Source: Xylogone sp. PMI_703 (Eukaryota > Ascomycota > Leotiomycetes). From it: DNA of 64,000 bases. Positions 33,905 to 46,155 of this stretch are shown here, in pieces. Every line of letters starts with the position of its first letter. The stretch's first letter is position 1. The DNA lies in contig JAJTUQ010000002.1 of the NCBI GenBank assembly GCA_021399445.1, positions 6,572,001 through 6,636,000 on the forward strand, in the 5' to 3' direction. Position numbers and translations under genes: made by a program. The notes beneath the pieces are model-generated. The model was not told where the DNA came from, did not search any database, and worked only from the letters and a program-made list of their open reading frames with translations.

Positions 33905-35137
33905 AAAAGAGAGTTATCTACATAAATAGATAAGGAAACGCGATTGGGGAAAGAAGGAGAAAAGAAAGCCAGAATCGACATCCTTATGCAATAGGCAATC
34001 CCAAAATAGTAAGTAAAGACGACAAAGAGGGAAAGGACGCAAGATGCGTAAGTCGATTACTGATTCTGCGGAGAAGCGGGCGAGGTTGCGGTTTGATAGT
34101 ATGCTCTGAAGTACCGTTCATGTCGTATAGCTCCGTGAGATCGTCAGCAATAAGGCTAGTAAAACGCAGAATAGCAAGGAGGAGTGAGGAGCTAGTGAGC
34201 TAGGTGCGTAATTCCGTTCCGTTCGAGAAAGAGCTAATTGAGCTAAAGATTTATATTCCCAATCTGGTAATAGGTGCTGACGCCTAGCAGTAAGATGTGG
34301 ACGTATGTCCCTGGGTTTCCTTTTCTTTAGCCACATGACTAGATGGATATAGCTGATAAGCCCGTAAGCGCTGATATCATCTATAAAATCAAGATGCGGT
34401 AGCATGCTTCAATTGGCCAGTATCGAATAGATAGTCCGAGAAAGGTAGAAACGGAGGATTGGTCAGCTCTAAGTGTGAAAGCGCAAGACATCCCTGCATA
34501 CCTCTGTACCGCTGTTGCATTTCTCTGGATAATCGGGTTTCATATTCTTCAATGAGGTTCTACAGCCTGGCTAGATCGTGATACGAATTCTGATTAGTTC
34601 GAGAATATCATTGAAGAAGGAATAACGGAGACGGGGACGGGGTCAATTACCACAAGGTAGTAACACCATCAAGTGGACGAACGATTCGTCTGTGCGGCGG
34701 GGGCATTGCCGACCGCGGGGCCGACGATTGCCGCAAGGATCTTGGTCTTTGACCCAAACAGGACGTTGTTGTCCCTCTTTCATATTTCCGCTTCTTCAGC
34801 TTTTTCCGGTCGATATCCTTCATGCAATACCTCTTGTTACTCTTCCCTAAATATGCATTTCTGATATTCCTTTCAAATGATCTGGATGCTACCCAGGGTC
34901 TTCGATCCATCTTCTCGATATGGCATGTGGCTAGCGTAAACCAGCCTAGAAAAGCTGCCGTCCAATTTTTTGATTGAGATATGTAGTGCACCTATCCAGC
35001 TCAATGTCGAAGCTGTGCTATTCTATGGTATTGATCAAGCACTCAAATGGCTGTATTCATAGTTTGGATAAGAACAGGCTGCTACGGTTACGATCTAGGT
35101 TCATTCTCTTGACTTCGGCCAGCCTCGAGTTTCTACT

Positions 35138-35365
35138 ATGAATATCGAAAACAGTAGCGTACCTCTTGAGGATATGGTGATATCTCTCAAGAGGGAGCGA
35201 GATTTACTTGTCACGGCCAAGTGTACGTACAGGAAACACTCAGTATCGCTAGTCGCTGTTATTAAAATTCACTTGTTGATCTCAGCAAGATGCTTACAAG
35301 AGCAAGGAGCTGAATTAACAGACCCAACTTCAATCGAGACCCCATGGTTCACGTTATGCAGATAA
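35138..35365 (+). CDS. Possible mini-gene, unknown
   Basis: Frame starting MNIENSSVPLEDMVISLKRE with an apparent intron (donor GTACGT near 35223, acceptor CTCAG near 35286) that would leave about 54 residues: a short charged helix, then LTDPTSIETPWF. The frame is also open through the intron. No family is recognised; it may be chance or a remnant near the BTB gene. Confidence 0.2.
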   Translation: MNIENSSVPLEDMVISLKRERDLLVTAKCTYRKHSVSLVAVIKIHLLISARCLQEQGAELTDPTSIETPWFTLCR

Positions 35366-35597
35366 CTAGTTCCAATTGATATTTATTTCCAAGAAGTCGA
35401 ATCTGTCAATTCAAAATTGTAAGCTTCCAGTTTGGGGATCTTCATCTGAACTAACCATAATTCACAGTGATAAGCTTTGCAGAGTTCTGTGAATTGCCAA
35501 TATTTGCAGCATAAAACGATAGATCTGAACCATCAGGTAAAAATATTAATACCAACATGTCCTTATAGTAGCTGCTAATGGACAATAGAGCCTCGAG

Positions 35598-36317
35598 ATG
35601 GGGACCTATGAGAACTTCCCGAAGATCAAAGCTGAGGAGTTTCCAGAGCTTATTTCCGGTCCCACTGTCACTATACTTGTTGGACCATCAGAGAAACCCT
35701 TCGTTCTACCACAACGGCTTCTTGTCCGACACTCTGGGTATTTTGCCATATGCCTCACAGAACCCTGGAATAAAGCTGCAGAAGGCACCCTCACACTTCC
35801 TCATATAAAGGTCAAAACTTTCGAGTACTTCGTCTCTTACATCTTTTCCCGCACTATGCCAGCTCTTCGTCTCATCACTGCGGACTACAGACACAAGAAT
35901 AATACGTCGACTGAGATTGCGAGTCCGAGACGCGAGGCAGGTTTGATGTTGGATCTTGCGATTTTGGGACAGTACCTTGATATGCCTCATCTGGATAAAT
36001 GGGTCAGCAACTACTTTAACGAGAATATAGTTACCGCAACCATCGCACCTGTTTTTGACTGCAAGCAGTTCATCCAAGCTCTTCGTATCCTACCCAAGAG
36101 TTCACCAACTAGAGAAGAGATAATGTGTTCTGTTTTCTTGCATTTTGGAAGACAGAAGATTGAGATCAAATGCGAGAAAGATCTGTACCAATGGGAATAT
36201 GGTCAGGCTTTCAAGGAGATCAAGGAACTTCCACTTGAGTTCATGATATTTATGATGAAGGTAATTGGTGATCACCAAGGCGGATTGGACGAGCTGTTAT
36301 CCGACAGTGAAGACTGA
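35598..36317 (+). CDS. BTB/POZ domain protein
   Basis: Single exon of 239 residues, intact. The BTB core spans ~residues 20–130: GPTVTILVGPSEKPFVLPQR, LLVRHSGYFAICL, LTLPHIKVKTFEYFVSYIFS, then LDLAILGQYLDMPHLDKWVS. The C-terminal helical region contains KDLYQWEYGQAFKEIKELPL and ends in an acidic tail (LLSDSED). Its 3' part has a decayed copy at 16.7–16.9 kb. Such short fungal BTB proteins are usually of unknown role; a scaffold or CUL3-adaptor role is possible from the family only. The start follows an in-frame stop closely and fits the BTB pattern. Confidence 0.85.
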   Translation: MGTYENFPKIKAEEFPELISGPTVTILVGPSEKPFVLPQRLLVRHSGYFAICLTEPWNKAAEGTLTLPHIKVKTFEYFVSYIFSRTMPALRLITADYRHKNNTSTEIASPRREAGLMLDLAILGQYLDMPHLDKWVSNYFNENIVTATIAPVFDCKQFIQALRILPKSSPTREEIMCSVFLHFGRQKIEIKCEKDLYQWEYGQAFKEIKELPLEFMIFMMKVIGDHQGGLDELLSDSED

Positions 36318-36884
36318 TGGATATTGGCCGACGTCGCCCAAAATCCATGCACTTGGGTCCAAGTCAATATTGAATTTGCAATTAATCCGGCCTGGTGTGA
36401 GTTGTGTCTTGTAGTCAACCTAGACACCAGAGTCCTTGAGATCTACTCCGGAAGAACCGCCTTTGATTTTCAACTATTATGTAGATTATCAGTATGGAGA
36501 CAATGTATAAGTTATAATAAGCATTTCCAAACATCGAAATACGCATATATACAAATTATTTTTAAGTGCCTCTACATAAACCTTATATATATATAATATG
36601 TACAGAGAGGGCTTTATATACTAAAATTGACAGTGGAATTAGCCATATATCGTTGGCATATGGCCTAGAAATGGTTGGCCTGGGATCACATTTATCATTC
36701 GAAGTGCAAAAATATTTATAATGTATTTATTAAGAAGCGCGTTTAACTGATTCGCTAGCTGGGAATTACTGAGCCTACTCATACAATTTGGGAATGAGAG
36801 AATTGCGTGTCACCCTGGACCATTGTCAAAAATGGATCCAGAAAACTGAGACAAAATCTAAGGGCATTACTGATCTGTTATTTC
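36318..36884. other. Intergenic, convergent 3' flanks
   Basis: AT-rich spacer between the BTB stop and the stop of the helicase gene; nothing recognised. Confidence 0.55.
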
Positions 36885-39800
36885 TCAATCGAATGAGATT
36901 AAATCTTCAGATGGGTCTATCTGAGATGAGTTGCGAGACATTTCAGGCAAGCTTTGCTCGAGAGAAAGGGCTTGAGCTGATTGAATCAGTCTGCGAACAG
37001 GGGATTCCTTCTTTCGGACTCTCATGTTACCATGTATCTCAACGGCGTGATGCGTCTCGTTGATCATAGGCATAGACTTTGTTGGCTGGGCCTTATCTCT
37101 CATTGCATTTTGCTTCAAGTTCGCCATATTCTTGTCGGCGGTAGCGGCATTCCAAGTGTTCCAATCCTCGATAGATGTAGTAGGATGGAACGTCGGAAGT
37201 AGTGAAGATGGAGATGAAGACTTCTTCGAAGGAGATCCAGTGGATACCGGCGATGGAATAGGTGTTTGATATCTGGCCAATTTCTGAGGAGAATTGCTGC
37301 GGGATTGCTGCGCGCTATGGGGTGTAGGAGTAACTTGTTTATATGTTTTCCCAAACTCGTTCTCTTTAGTCGTGCACTCTTTGCATGCACAGGGTTCGGA
37401 ACAAAGCTTTATGCATGAATGACCACATCCCATAAGGGACTTAGAGCACGGTGCTGGGCAACGCAACTCATCGTGAGATTTGGGATGACAAGTGTACGGG
37501 CATGAATGGCCACAGGAGAACTGCCCACCGCATTTCATCACACATCCTCCTGCAAGGTTACGCCATTGGTCTGCTTCTCTAATCTCAGTCACAATTCCGT
37601 GATTGGTACACGTAATTGGCAAGCCCGCATCAACGTCAAGATGTCCTTGCTTAGCCATATCCGTCAAGAGCGGCTCCCATAGTTTCTTGTCTTGGGCGCA
37701 CTCTGAAGCAGAGAGTGTAATTGCATTGCCGAATATGTATAACCCTCTTCTTGCTCTAGATAGGGCAACAACTAGGCGATTTTTGTTTTCGAGGAAACCG
37801 ATATTAAGATACTCATTACTTCTCACCAATGATAGGAGGATCACGTCATTCTCCTCTCCTTGATAACTGTCTATGGTAAACACGTTGAAGTACGTGTTAG
37901 AGCCGATATTTCGATGGTTTCTCAGGCACTTTAGTATGGCCTTTCGTTGCCCATTATAGAACTTGCAGTTATTAGTTGAATTCAAGTCTTTAAGAGAGGG
38001 AAACAACTTACAGTCAAAATCGAGATTTGCGAGTGCTTGATTCCATTAAGTATAAGGTAGTTGTAAAAGCCAACAACCATTTCGGCTTCGTCAAGATTGT
38101 ATCTGCTCAAGTCTGGGTTAATGCTTTCCGGCCAAGTATGATGGAAAAAATAAGTATCCTTGCCTCCCATTCCCGGAATAGGAGGACGGTTTTGGACACG
38201 ATCCAAAACTGCAGGATGATCTTCTAGATTTGGATAGAATGGATAAGGCTCGATGCAAAGCAATTTTCGTATGTCGGGGATCATTCGACGTTGTCTGTTC
38301 AGCATGGTATATTCAATAGAGTTATTGATCAAGCGCTCAAACATGGATACTCCAAGGTTATATGGATGGTACTGAAGTGCTGGGATATTACAGTGGGCTT
38401 GTAATTGTTGATGGTCTCCGACAAGGATTAGTTGTTGGATGCTCTGAAACATTGACGCAATTATTGTTCCTTCTAATGTTTCGGCGGCTTCTTCTATAAG
38501 GAGGATACGAGGGTTGAGTGCAGTGAGGAGTCCACGATACTTTGATAAGCCGGTCGTTGTACAGCCAATGATTTTGATACCAATCCTGCGGATAAACTCA
38601 ACGTTACTCTCCCACTGCAAAAAGTCAGTATTACTCCAATTATGTATCCCTATCGAAGGTACTTGCCTTTGCTATCTTCAGATTATTGATAGTCTTTACA
38701 TAAGACACAAGAGTAGTGCGGTATTCTTCAGCCAGTTGCCTTTTTAATTGCCGTTGGAAGTAACGATATACTTCTCCACGGAGATTGGAGGGTATCTCAT
38801 ACAGATTTTGTTTATCTGCTAGATACCTTCTCATCTTTTTATCGGAATATCCCGATGTAGTTCGACCTGTAAGCATCTCCTGAAAGGGTACCCATGCGCC
38901 TGCTAAATTTTCTTCTTCGAAGTCTTCTGGAGACTCTCCAAGTTCAAGCTCGAGTTCACGTAGCTGCTCAAACTCTAAATCGACTTCTTCTTCTTCTAAG
39001 CCCATATTAATTGGAGGACAGCTCGATATTTGTACCAGCTGACCAGCTCCAACCCCTGGCAATTCTGTATTAGTCAGGTCTTTCCAATATAATTGAATGC
39101 CCCTGAAATAATGATAGGGATGTATGTTAAGTTATGACGCCATTAGGCTATATGCTATCAAGGTAAATACAGATACTTACATGCACTAAGGGATCCACTG
39201 GGAAGTTCTGGGTCGTTGGCTGTAATCCAGCTATCTTCATGAAGAGAATCGCTTTGGGACTGAGTAATAATACCTCTCTTTAGAAGGACATCGACTGAAA
39301 GTAGACTGCTTTCTAATAGTGGTGCAAGATACTCTTTGATTTCCTCAACTCTCAGTTTCAATTCACCATACGCTGCCCTGATGCTACGGTATTTCGCTTT
39401 ATCCTTGGTTCGTCGAAGTTCATGGAGAGTTCGGTTGGTTATAGCTTGATTCTGCTTGCTCGATCTTCCTCCAAGGCGTAAGAATTCTGGCTCGAATTTC
39501 TCAACCAAGTCTAAAAGTTGGTCAATTGCATGGTTGGTTTGAGCTGCGACGACAATCGGCGGATCTTCAGGGCACCAGTTATCCAACATAATCCTCAAAG
39601 CATTAATCGACGTAAACGTTTTGCCTGTTCCCGGTGGTCCTTGAATGATGGCTAAAGACATTGTGAACATTCGGGTACATGCCTCCATTTGCGAATCGTC
39701 CATTGTTTGATAGGGTATATGGGGCACTGTTTCCAGAACGTTGACGTTTTCGAACTGTCTTATGAGGTGTGGATCACCGGGGGAGGCGGAGAGGAGTGAA

Positions 39801-40950
39801 GTCAGATTCATAAATGGATTCTCTTCAAGATAGGCTGGAGGTTCAATAGTAGTGTCAAGATGAACAAGATGGTTTGCAAGCGGAAACCTATTATTGTTAG
39901 TTTGTTAGTGCCATTCCTTGTGGCCCAGTAATTATGCTCACTTCTCTGTCATTAGCTTCTGCATCGCGACCAACATGTGTCGATATGCCTCAAAATAGCC
40001 CAATTTACTCTCCACCATCATATAAGCTATACAGAGAATCAGATATAAATTGCTAAGGGTTAAGCAGAAGTGCCCTTACATTCGTCTGGATCGATATCTG
40101 CATCACCATCATCTCCCCAGAATAAGTCAATTTTTGGTGGGTTTTGGTCCAAGCCTCCACTAATAGGTCGAGAAGCTACTACCGCGATCTTGCAAATGGT
40201 TCTGAACATATCTCGTGATGGTGATAATGCGACCAATGTACCTGTTCGAAGACGCTTTGACTGCTCCCATCGAATTCTTTTTCCAGCTCTCTCAAAAGAA
40301 AACTCAACTCTGAAGGCAGCCCCAACTGAGCTTAGCTTGAGGCCAATAATATGTACCTATTCAGTTTAGATCAGAACCCCATAACCAGGATTAGATACTT
40401 ACATCTGTGTAGATGCAGAAATCATCACTATCATGTCTCATGGGGTTCTTTTTGACTGCCATGACTGCATCTCTCAGTGGAGCAATTCCATCTTCCCGGA
40501 GAATTTCGTAATGTGCTCCAATATATGCTGACTTGGAAGTCCAGGGGCGGTCAATAATATTTGCTGGTAGAAGTGGATTGTATAAAGGATCTCTCTGATA
40601 ATCGTTCCATTCCTCTTCATACTCCGTTGTATCTAGAGGATCCGGCATAATCTCACGTCTCGTTGGAATTTCTGGGAGATTCCTCCATTGTTCTGCGAAA
40701 GTGCGTCCATACTGATATGACTTGTCGATATGCTCACGAATAGTTATCGCATCTTGGGGGTCTTTTGAAATCACTCTACCACCTAAACTAATCAGTGCAT
40801 GAATGCAAGATAAAAGAAAACGTGTGATGGATATAGCAGTAATGATAAGCACGGTGTGTTGGACCCCGGTTGAAGCCTACTTTGAGGAGTGCACTTACCT
40901 ATTGTAGACCGCACATCCATGGCTCGTGAGGCTACAAATCTCGGCGCCAT
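36885..40950 (-). CDS. UPF1-like SF1 helicase with NFX1 zinc fingers (Hrr1/ZNFX1 type)
   Basis: About eight exons, roughly 1,200 residues, start MAPRFVASRAMDVR at 40950. Visible exons: 40950–40899, ~40814–40402, ~40357–40079, a short one near 39950–40023, ~39889–39180, ~39107–38667, ~38618–38015 and ~37985–36885; middle joints are approximate. Helicase motifs: Walker A AIIQGPPGTGKTFTSINA, Q-type DDSQMEA upstream, Walker B ILLIEEAAETLEG, motif III LILVGDHQQLQ, motif IV-like LNRQRR, motif V IDSYQGEENDVILLSLVRSN and motif VI VALSRARRGLYIFGN. An acidic insertion (EEEEVDLEFEQLRELELEL) splits the core. NFX1-type cysteine clusters follow (CGGQFSCGHSCPYTC; LMGCGHSCIKLC). This architecture matches fission-yeast Hrr1, the helicase of the RNA-directed RNA polymerase complex, and animal ZNFX1. 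A role in small-RNA silencing is inferred from family. Confidence 0.9.
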
Positions 40951-41618
40951 TTTGGGTCGGACAGTCGTGAGAGGAAGCTAGATGTAGTGCATTTATATAC
41001 CTTTTCACCTACTCTGAGTCTGGTTGTGGTTATATCAAAAGGGATTGTTGGTCAAAGCAAAACTGCCTAACAACACTATGTTGTAGTAACAAAGGTAGTT
41101 TGAAAAAACAGAAAGTCTGGAGAGAATAAATAAAGTATACAGAAGATTCACTGTATACTAGACTGGTAGGAAAGTGTGACTTTATTTCACTCCGTAGACT
41201 CGCATGAAGTGAAATAAATTGTAGCTTCAATACCGATAATATGACCGATAATATGTAAGAGACTGGTGATATTCACCTGATTTTCTTTAGGTATTCAGTT
41301 GTATTGGAATCCATGGGCAGTAATTGTAAAGAGGAAAGCCATGCTAGCCTGAAAGTGAAAATGGAAGGAGTCAACAATGGAAGGGTGGTTGAACCGGTGG
41401 AGTACTATCGTGTATGATGCGGCCGCTAGTCGGAGATCAACAGGCAATACATTAAAGAAGCATCCAAAGCTTGACCCTGATAAAATCTTAGCGGGGAGAG
41501 ATATTGGAGTTGAACTTGAATCACTTACACACCGTTCAACACTAATTCAATTTCATTATCTCAATCCCATGAGTAACACTAAAGTGTTTTCATTGACGGA
41601 TGCCTCCCATATATTGCA
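40951..41618. other. Intergenic, helicase promoter and MYND gene 3' flank
   Basis: Both flanking genes lie on the minus strand, so this holds the helicase promoter. The 86-codon plus frame at 41377–41637 has no support. Confidence 0.5.
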
Positions 41619-43130
41619 TCATCCCATCACACATTGATTCTCGTTGATGGATGCAGAATCTTTTTGCGGGACGTTGCTTTCATCGTCTTCCTTCTCCTTC
41701 TCCTTCTCCTTCTCCTTCTCCTTCTCCTTCTCCTTCTCCTTTCCTTTTTCAGCCGCCTTTTCAGCTTCTTTATCGCCCCCCTTTGCAGTCTCCTTTGCAG
41801 TCTCCTTTGCAGTCTCCTTTGCAGTTCCCTTTTCTTGTCCCTTTCCGTCCTGTACACTTTCTGAGTTGTCCTTGTCTTTGTCATTTTCCGCTGTGTCTAG
41901 CTCCATGGGAGTTTCTGGGGCACTGGCTGTATCCTCAAGCCTTGGGGGTTCGTCCACATTGGTGATATATCGATAATAGCAAGGACCATAGGCGCAACAC
42001 AAACCATCCATTGGGAAAGAGAGTTCTCCACGAAATACTTCCCAATGATTACTAACCAGACTTCGCATGCTGGGATCTCGGAAGATACGGCAGACCAGTT
42101 CATGAGGCTGGATATAGTCTAATGCCAATTTCATGCATTTCTGTAAACGTCAGTATCACGTGGTTTTTAACATACATTCAACAAATTCTGTCTTAAAGTG
42201 ATATCTGGAAGAGTATAAAATGATATCTTACCTCATTGCAGTACGAGAAGAGCTTGCATTTTTCGCAGTGTTGCTGTTGTCTCGGGCAGTTACCACACAT
42301 GTGGCATCCCTTCTTCCCGTCTGGTTTGAAGGCAGTAAGTAGCCTGTCACTAGCCTGAAGAATGGATGCCAATGAGTAAGGAAAGACCTTTGAGATTCAC
42401 GAAATCTGTCAGTTATTTGCCCATCTTATCTTATCTCGGGAATTGAAAAAGCGTACCCATGTATTCTTTAACTCTTCCTGCCGTATCATGATTTTCCGCT
42501 GACGCCCTATCTCCTTGGTTCTATCAGCGTAGAGGATTGCTATTGTGTGGCCACGGACAAAGAGTTCAGTCAAACTTCCGATCCTCTCAGGATAGACATG
42601 CAAGCACAGCCAAAGCTTCTTGCCGGATTTATCCTTTACTTCAAAGGCGAGGTGAGGTCTGTCACGCCTGCCCGTGAATTCCACTAGATAACACCAGGTA
42701 TAAACTTTCTGACGTTGACCATTCCTCCACTCGTAGTAGACGCTGTCTACGCTCATCTCCACCGGCAGGTCTGAAAGTGATTCAGGGAAGAATCTCTTGC
42801 TACGGAGGCTTTTCAAAGTCGTCATTATTGCTAGAGGCTTTGAAGACTTTGAATGAACGAAGAGTTTATCAATTCTGGATGAACTGTCTTGAAAGGGAAA
42901 CTGTCCTGAGAGGTGATCTTTGTATTGTAAATTCTTTGATGATGGACAAGTACAAACGATCTTGTATGGTTATGACTCCAATATATTCCACCGACGTCCG
43001 TCCATACTTGTGAGTACCCTTGTACATCTCTCTGATATTGTGTCTCGGCGCAAATACTAACCCAATAGGAAGATGGACAGAATTTCGTTGCGTCTCTTCC
43101 CTTCGAAACCAGCGCTATATCTCTCGGCAT
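41619..43130 (-). CDS. MYND-type zinc-finger protein with Lys/Glu repeat tail
   Basis: The 3' exons are clear. One ends …QEELKNTW near 42457. The next (~42345–42229) carries the zinc finger CHMCGNCPRQQQHCEKCKLF-SYCNE, and the last (~42143–41619) continues KCMKLALDYIQPHELVCRIF, completing the C-x2-C … C-x2-C … C-x3-C … H-x3-C MYND pattern. MYND fingers mediate protein–protein contacts. N-terminal to it, ~140 residues form a β-rich region of unknown type (VYTWCYLVEFTGRRDRPHLA). The tail has tandem KETA repeats and a (KE)n run, ending QCVMG. The 5' part is unresolved: MPRDIALVSKGRDATKFCPS at 43130 leads to a GTTAGT donor, but two different frames are open between 42830 and 43010. Function unknown. 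Confidence 0.7.
41690..41742. repeat. (CTTCTC)n microsatellite in coding sequence
   Basis: About eight to nine hexamer units; the minus strand encodes the alternating Lys-Glu run of the MYND protein, so length changes stay in frame. Confidence 0.9.
41778..41826. repeat. Coding 12-base tandem repeat
   Basis: Four near-identical copies of TTTGCAGTCTCC, encoding Glu-Thr-Ala-Lys repeats on the minus strand in the MYND protein tail. Confidence 0.85.
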
Positions 43131-44752
43131 GGTTTTCTTACTGGTATAAATGTCTATGATTTGTTTGTATTATGTTAAAACCTTCATTGGCTTGGTATAA
43201 TTAGACCTTCTAGAAGATCACACTTGATATCTTCAACGGACATAGACATTATGAGAAACATAAATTCACGGTGTCCACATGATATATAGTTTGCACTGAT
43301 ATCTTGGCCTTCATGTCGAATAACTTCCACTGCTTCAGGCCCAGTAATCCTGTATAAGAGCCTGCGCGGGAACGCTTACAGTGGCGAACGTCATGCTCCA
43401 AAGAACAGAGTGAAATAAGGATCATTACATTCTAAGATAAGCAGGAGCGACACCATAACTTTATGAATGATCTTGGTGTGGGATAACTATACTCAAAAGA
43501 CTGTAGGCTTGCACACTAATGATACCTAGGAATAAATAAAGGTTCACAGCTTACCGTGCTTGTAGCATGAGGTTTTGCGCTATCAAGCCTGATATGGAGG
43601 TCCTTTCTGAAAGACAGCTTCACTGGCTACAAAAGCCTAATTTTTATATACTTCCTTTCCCAGATATATTGGTAACATCTGACACTGAACTTTGGTACGT
43701 CAATGCGAGGAAAGAGCAGGAGAAAAGGAAACCGAAAAATTTGGGGAAAGGCAAAGGTTGCGCTTCCTGAATGCACAAAATCCAAATCCAATATCATTGT
43801 CACACTATCCTGGACCCGTTTTTTAGGCGTAAAAAGGAGACGATAAGGTCAGACCATCTGTGAGTCGAAATTGGAAGCGAGCTCCTACACTCTAAAGAGT
43901 AAGATTCCATAGACCCTTTACTGCTACTGTAAAGTGATGTTGTATTGAATCTTGATTAGGTTGCTTGCAACGATAAGAGTCAACACCGCCTTTTTGACCA
44001 TCTTCGTTGACCAGACAAAGACTACCGTGAGGTGCAAACTTAGCGCCACGGAGATGATGATCGACGCCAACAGAATGGCCGAAGCTGTCAAAGAAATCCA
44101 AGAATATATCTTCAGATTTGTGTAGAATGGGGTTTATAGTCATCCTACATACTCTTCAGAGCGATATTGAGACGGAGATGAAGATATATTTTCCTATGAA
44201 AACCAGTGGAAAGTATTCCTGCATTGGTGGAGGTATGCGGTTCGCCTCGAGTCAACGCGCTGTGGGTTTCGGACCCTTATCACGTGCGGAGCTAATTCAG
44301 GTACCCGTGCATGCTTGAGCCAATCAACGCATGGAACCTACGCTTTAAATCAGGACTCCTGATTTATGATTGGCCGTAGTACAACGACACCGCATAAGAT
44401 GCCCGTGGACCCTGGAATGTCTAATTTCCCCCTGAGCCATCCTGAGGCGCCAACGAGTTCGAAGTCACCACCAGCGCATCCATCGTGGCAGCCAAGGCAG
44501 TGGGGCGCTGGCACTGTGTTGTCGGTGCGCAGTCTTGGTTTCACTCGTCTTTCTCCTCAAAATCTCATCTCCATCTCCAGCAACACTCGTTTCGCAAATC
44601 TTCACCTCCATTCCTTCTCTACTTTCTTGTATATCGACGTTCCACTCTCTCACGTCGAGAAACAACGACAATCGTTTTGACAAGAGACTCTAAGCTCTGC
44701 TAATAATCTAAGAACATCCCGATTTTCCGGTTGATTTTCAAGTTTCGTCGCG
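43131..44752. other. Divergent intergenic region
   Basis: Between the MYND gene (-) and the GPI-protein gene (+). An 83-codon minus frame at 43892–44143 (FFDSFGHSVGVDHHLRGAKF) has protein-like composition but no signal peptide, partner exon or family I know. The C/T-rich stretch at 44550–44650 fits a promoter/leader of the GPI gene. Confidence 0.45.
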
Positions 44753-45876
44753 ATGGCTCCTCTGCGACTTCTGGCAGCGTCTCTCGCTCTCTTCTCTTCA
44801 GTATCTTGGGGATATCTTGGTGCGATGCGATATGAGCCAGACGCATCTCTAATGGTGCGATCCCAGCCACGGGGATTAGATTCGAAGGCCTTGGTCAGCG
44901 AATGGCTTGGGAGACGGGCGTTGACGTGCGCAGAGAAGGACTTTGATTTGTGTTCTGGTAGGAGATCTCTCCCCAGTTTTTCTCTTGAATTGTTGTGCTC
45001 TTCGAAGATTTGTGGACCTTTTTCCGGGGTGTGTTTTACTAACATGTTTCCCGCCTTGATGTAGATGGATCCGGATGTTGCGCCTCAGGGAACAACTGCT
45101 GTACTGGTGGCGGCTGCTGCCCTTCCGGCCAGAACTGCTGCTCTTCTAAATTCTGTGTAGCCGAGGGTGGTGACTGCTGTGATTCTTATACTTGCCCTCC
45201 AGGCTGGAAATGCTGTGGTAACGGTACTTGCTATCCTGAAGGCGGACAATGCTGTGGTAATGGCAACTTCTGCAGCGCCGGCAACATCTGCGTCTACTCC
45301 CAGGGAAGCAACTCTAAAAACGCAACGAGTGGAACCGTTCAGTGCTGTACAGATGAACACTGCACGGCCCACGTTAACGGCACAGTTACGTTGACAGCTT
45401 CCATTGCGGCAAGCACTGCCACTACAGCTACTGTCACCACTGAGAGTGCAAAGGAGACGGCAGAGACCACAACTGGAGCCGGACAACTTTACTACTACAC
45501 CATCACCTGGTGAGTCTTTGTGTATCTTTGCCTTCTCCTTCTAATGCTAACCTCCCATAGGTCCTACACTGCTACATCTGGGCCCACAACAACCAGCACT
45601 GTGCTCACGATCTACGCGACCAACTCTAAAGCTGCTGATTCATCATTCTCTGCCTTGTCAGCCACTCTCATCCTCCCAACCCCAACCCAAGTGGCGGCAG
45701 TCACTACGCCTGCTTCGGTATCTGCCACTCCTACTGGAAAGCCAGCCGCATCTGGACTGGGTTTCAAGAATGCTGGTGGAAGCATGAAGATCAGCAGCAA
45801 ATGGAGCAGCAACTGGGCCATTGCAGCATTCACAGTATTTGTGGCACTACCAGGAGCTGCCATGATAGCGTTATAA
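44753..45876 (+). CDS. Cysteine-doublet-rich GPI-anchored surface protein
   Basis: Exons 44753–44957, 45065–45509 and 45561–45876 join to 321 residues. A signal peptide (MAPLRLLAASLALFSSVSWG) precedes a Cys-rich domain (~residues 67–150) with repeated Cys-Cys pairs: GCCASGNNCCTGGGCCPSGQ, then NCC, GGDCC, WKCCGNGTC and GGQCCGNGNFC. A Ser/Thr/Ala-rich stalk with N-glycosylation sites follows. A C-terminal hydrophobic tail (WAIAAFTVFVALPGAAMIAL) after a small-residue region is typical of a GPI signal. The product should sit in plasma membrane or wall. The Cys domain resembles granulin-like/CC-repeat modules of fungal surface proteins; chitin or carbohydrate binding is possible but unproven. Confidence 0.87.
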
Positions 45877-46154
45877 TGAAGAATGCCCAAGAAACTTAAG
45901 AGAGGGGTGGCAATTCTAGCGCGACCGTTTTTGTTCACATTAGCGAGGATATCATGGCGTGTTGGAGTAAAAATAATTTCGATTCATTACTGTTAGATAT
46001 CCTAATCAGATCTGCTGTTTGCTTTTCGCATGTTCCCAGCGACGAATGATCTCTTTTTTTCGATTCGATATTTGGTCCGTTTATTACCGGCATATGACGT
46101 GGGAGCATTAAGGATGTTGATATGAATACTGTATATACGTTTTGAAGACTTCTT

Positions 46155-46155
<1 letters not shown>

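Larger units (their letters stand above)
33857..35597. other. Divergent intergenic region
   Basis: Lies between the O-methyltransferase (-) and the BTB gene (+). One weak two-exon candidate (35138–35365) is listed separately. A 95-codon minus frame at 34118–34405 with a hydrophobic end has no support. Confidence 0.45.

Noticed and set aside
34118..34405. 95-codon minus frame ending in a hydrophobic segment, tail-anchor-like
   Set aside because: No family, no promoter or splice support, and the hydrophobic end is weakly defined.
41634..41976. Plus frames with Leu, Phe-Ser and Ser-Pro runs
   Set aside because: They are translations of the CTTCTC repeat on the strand opposite the MYND gene.
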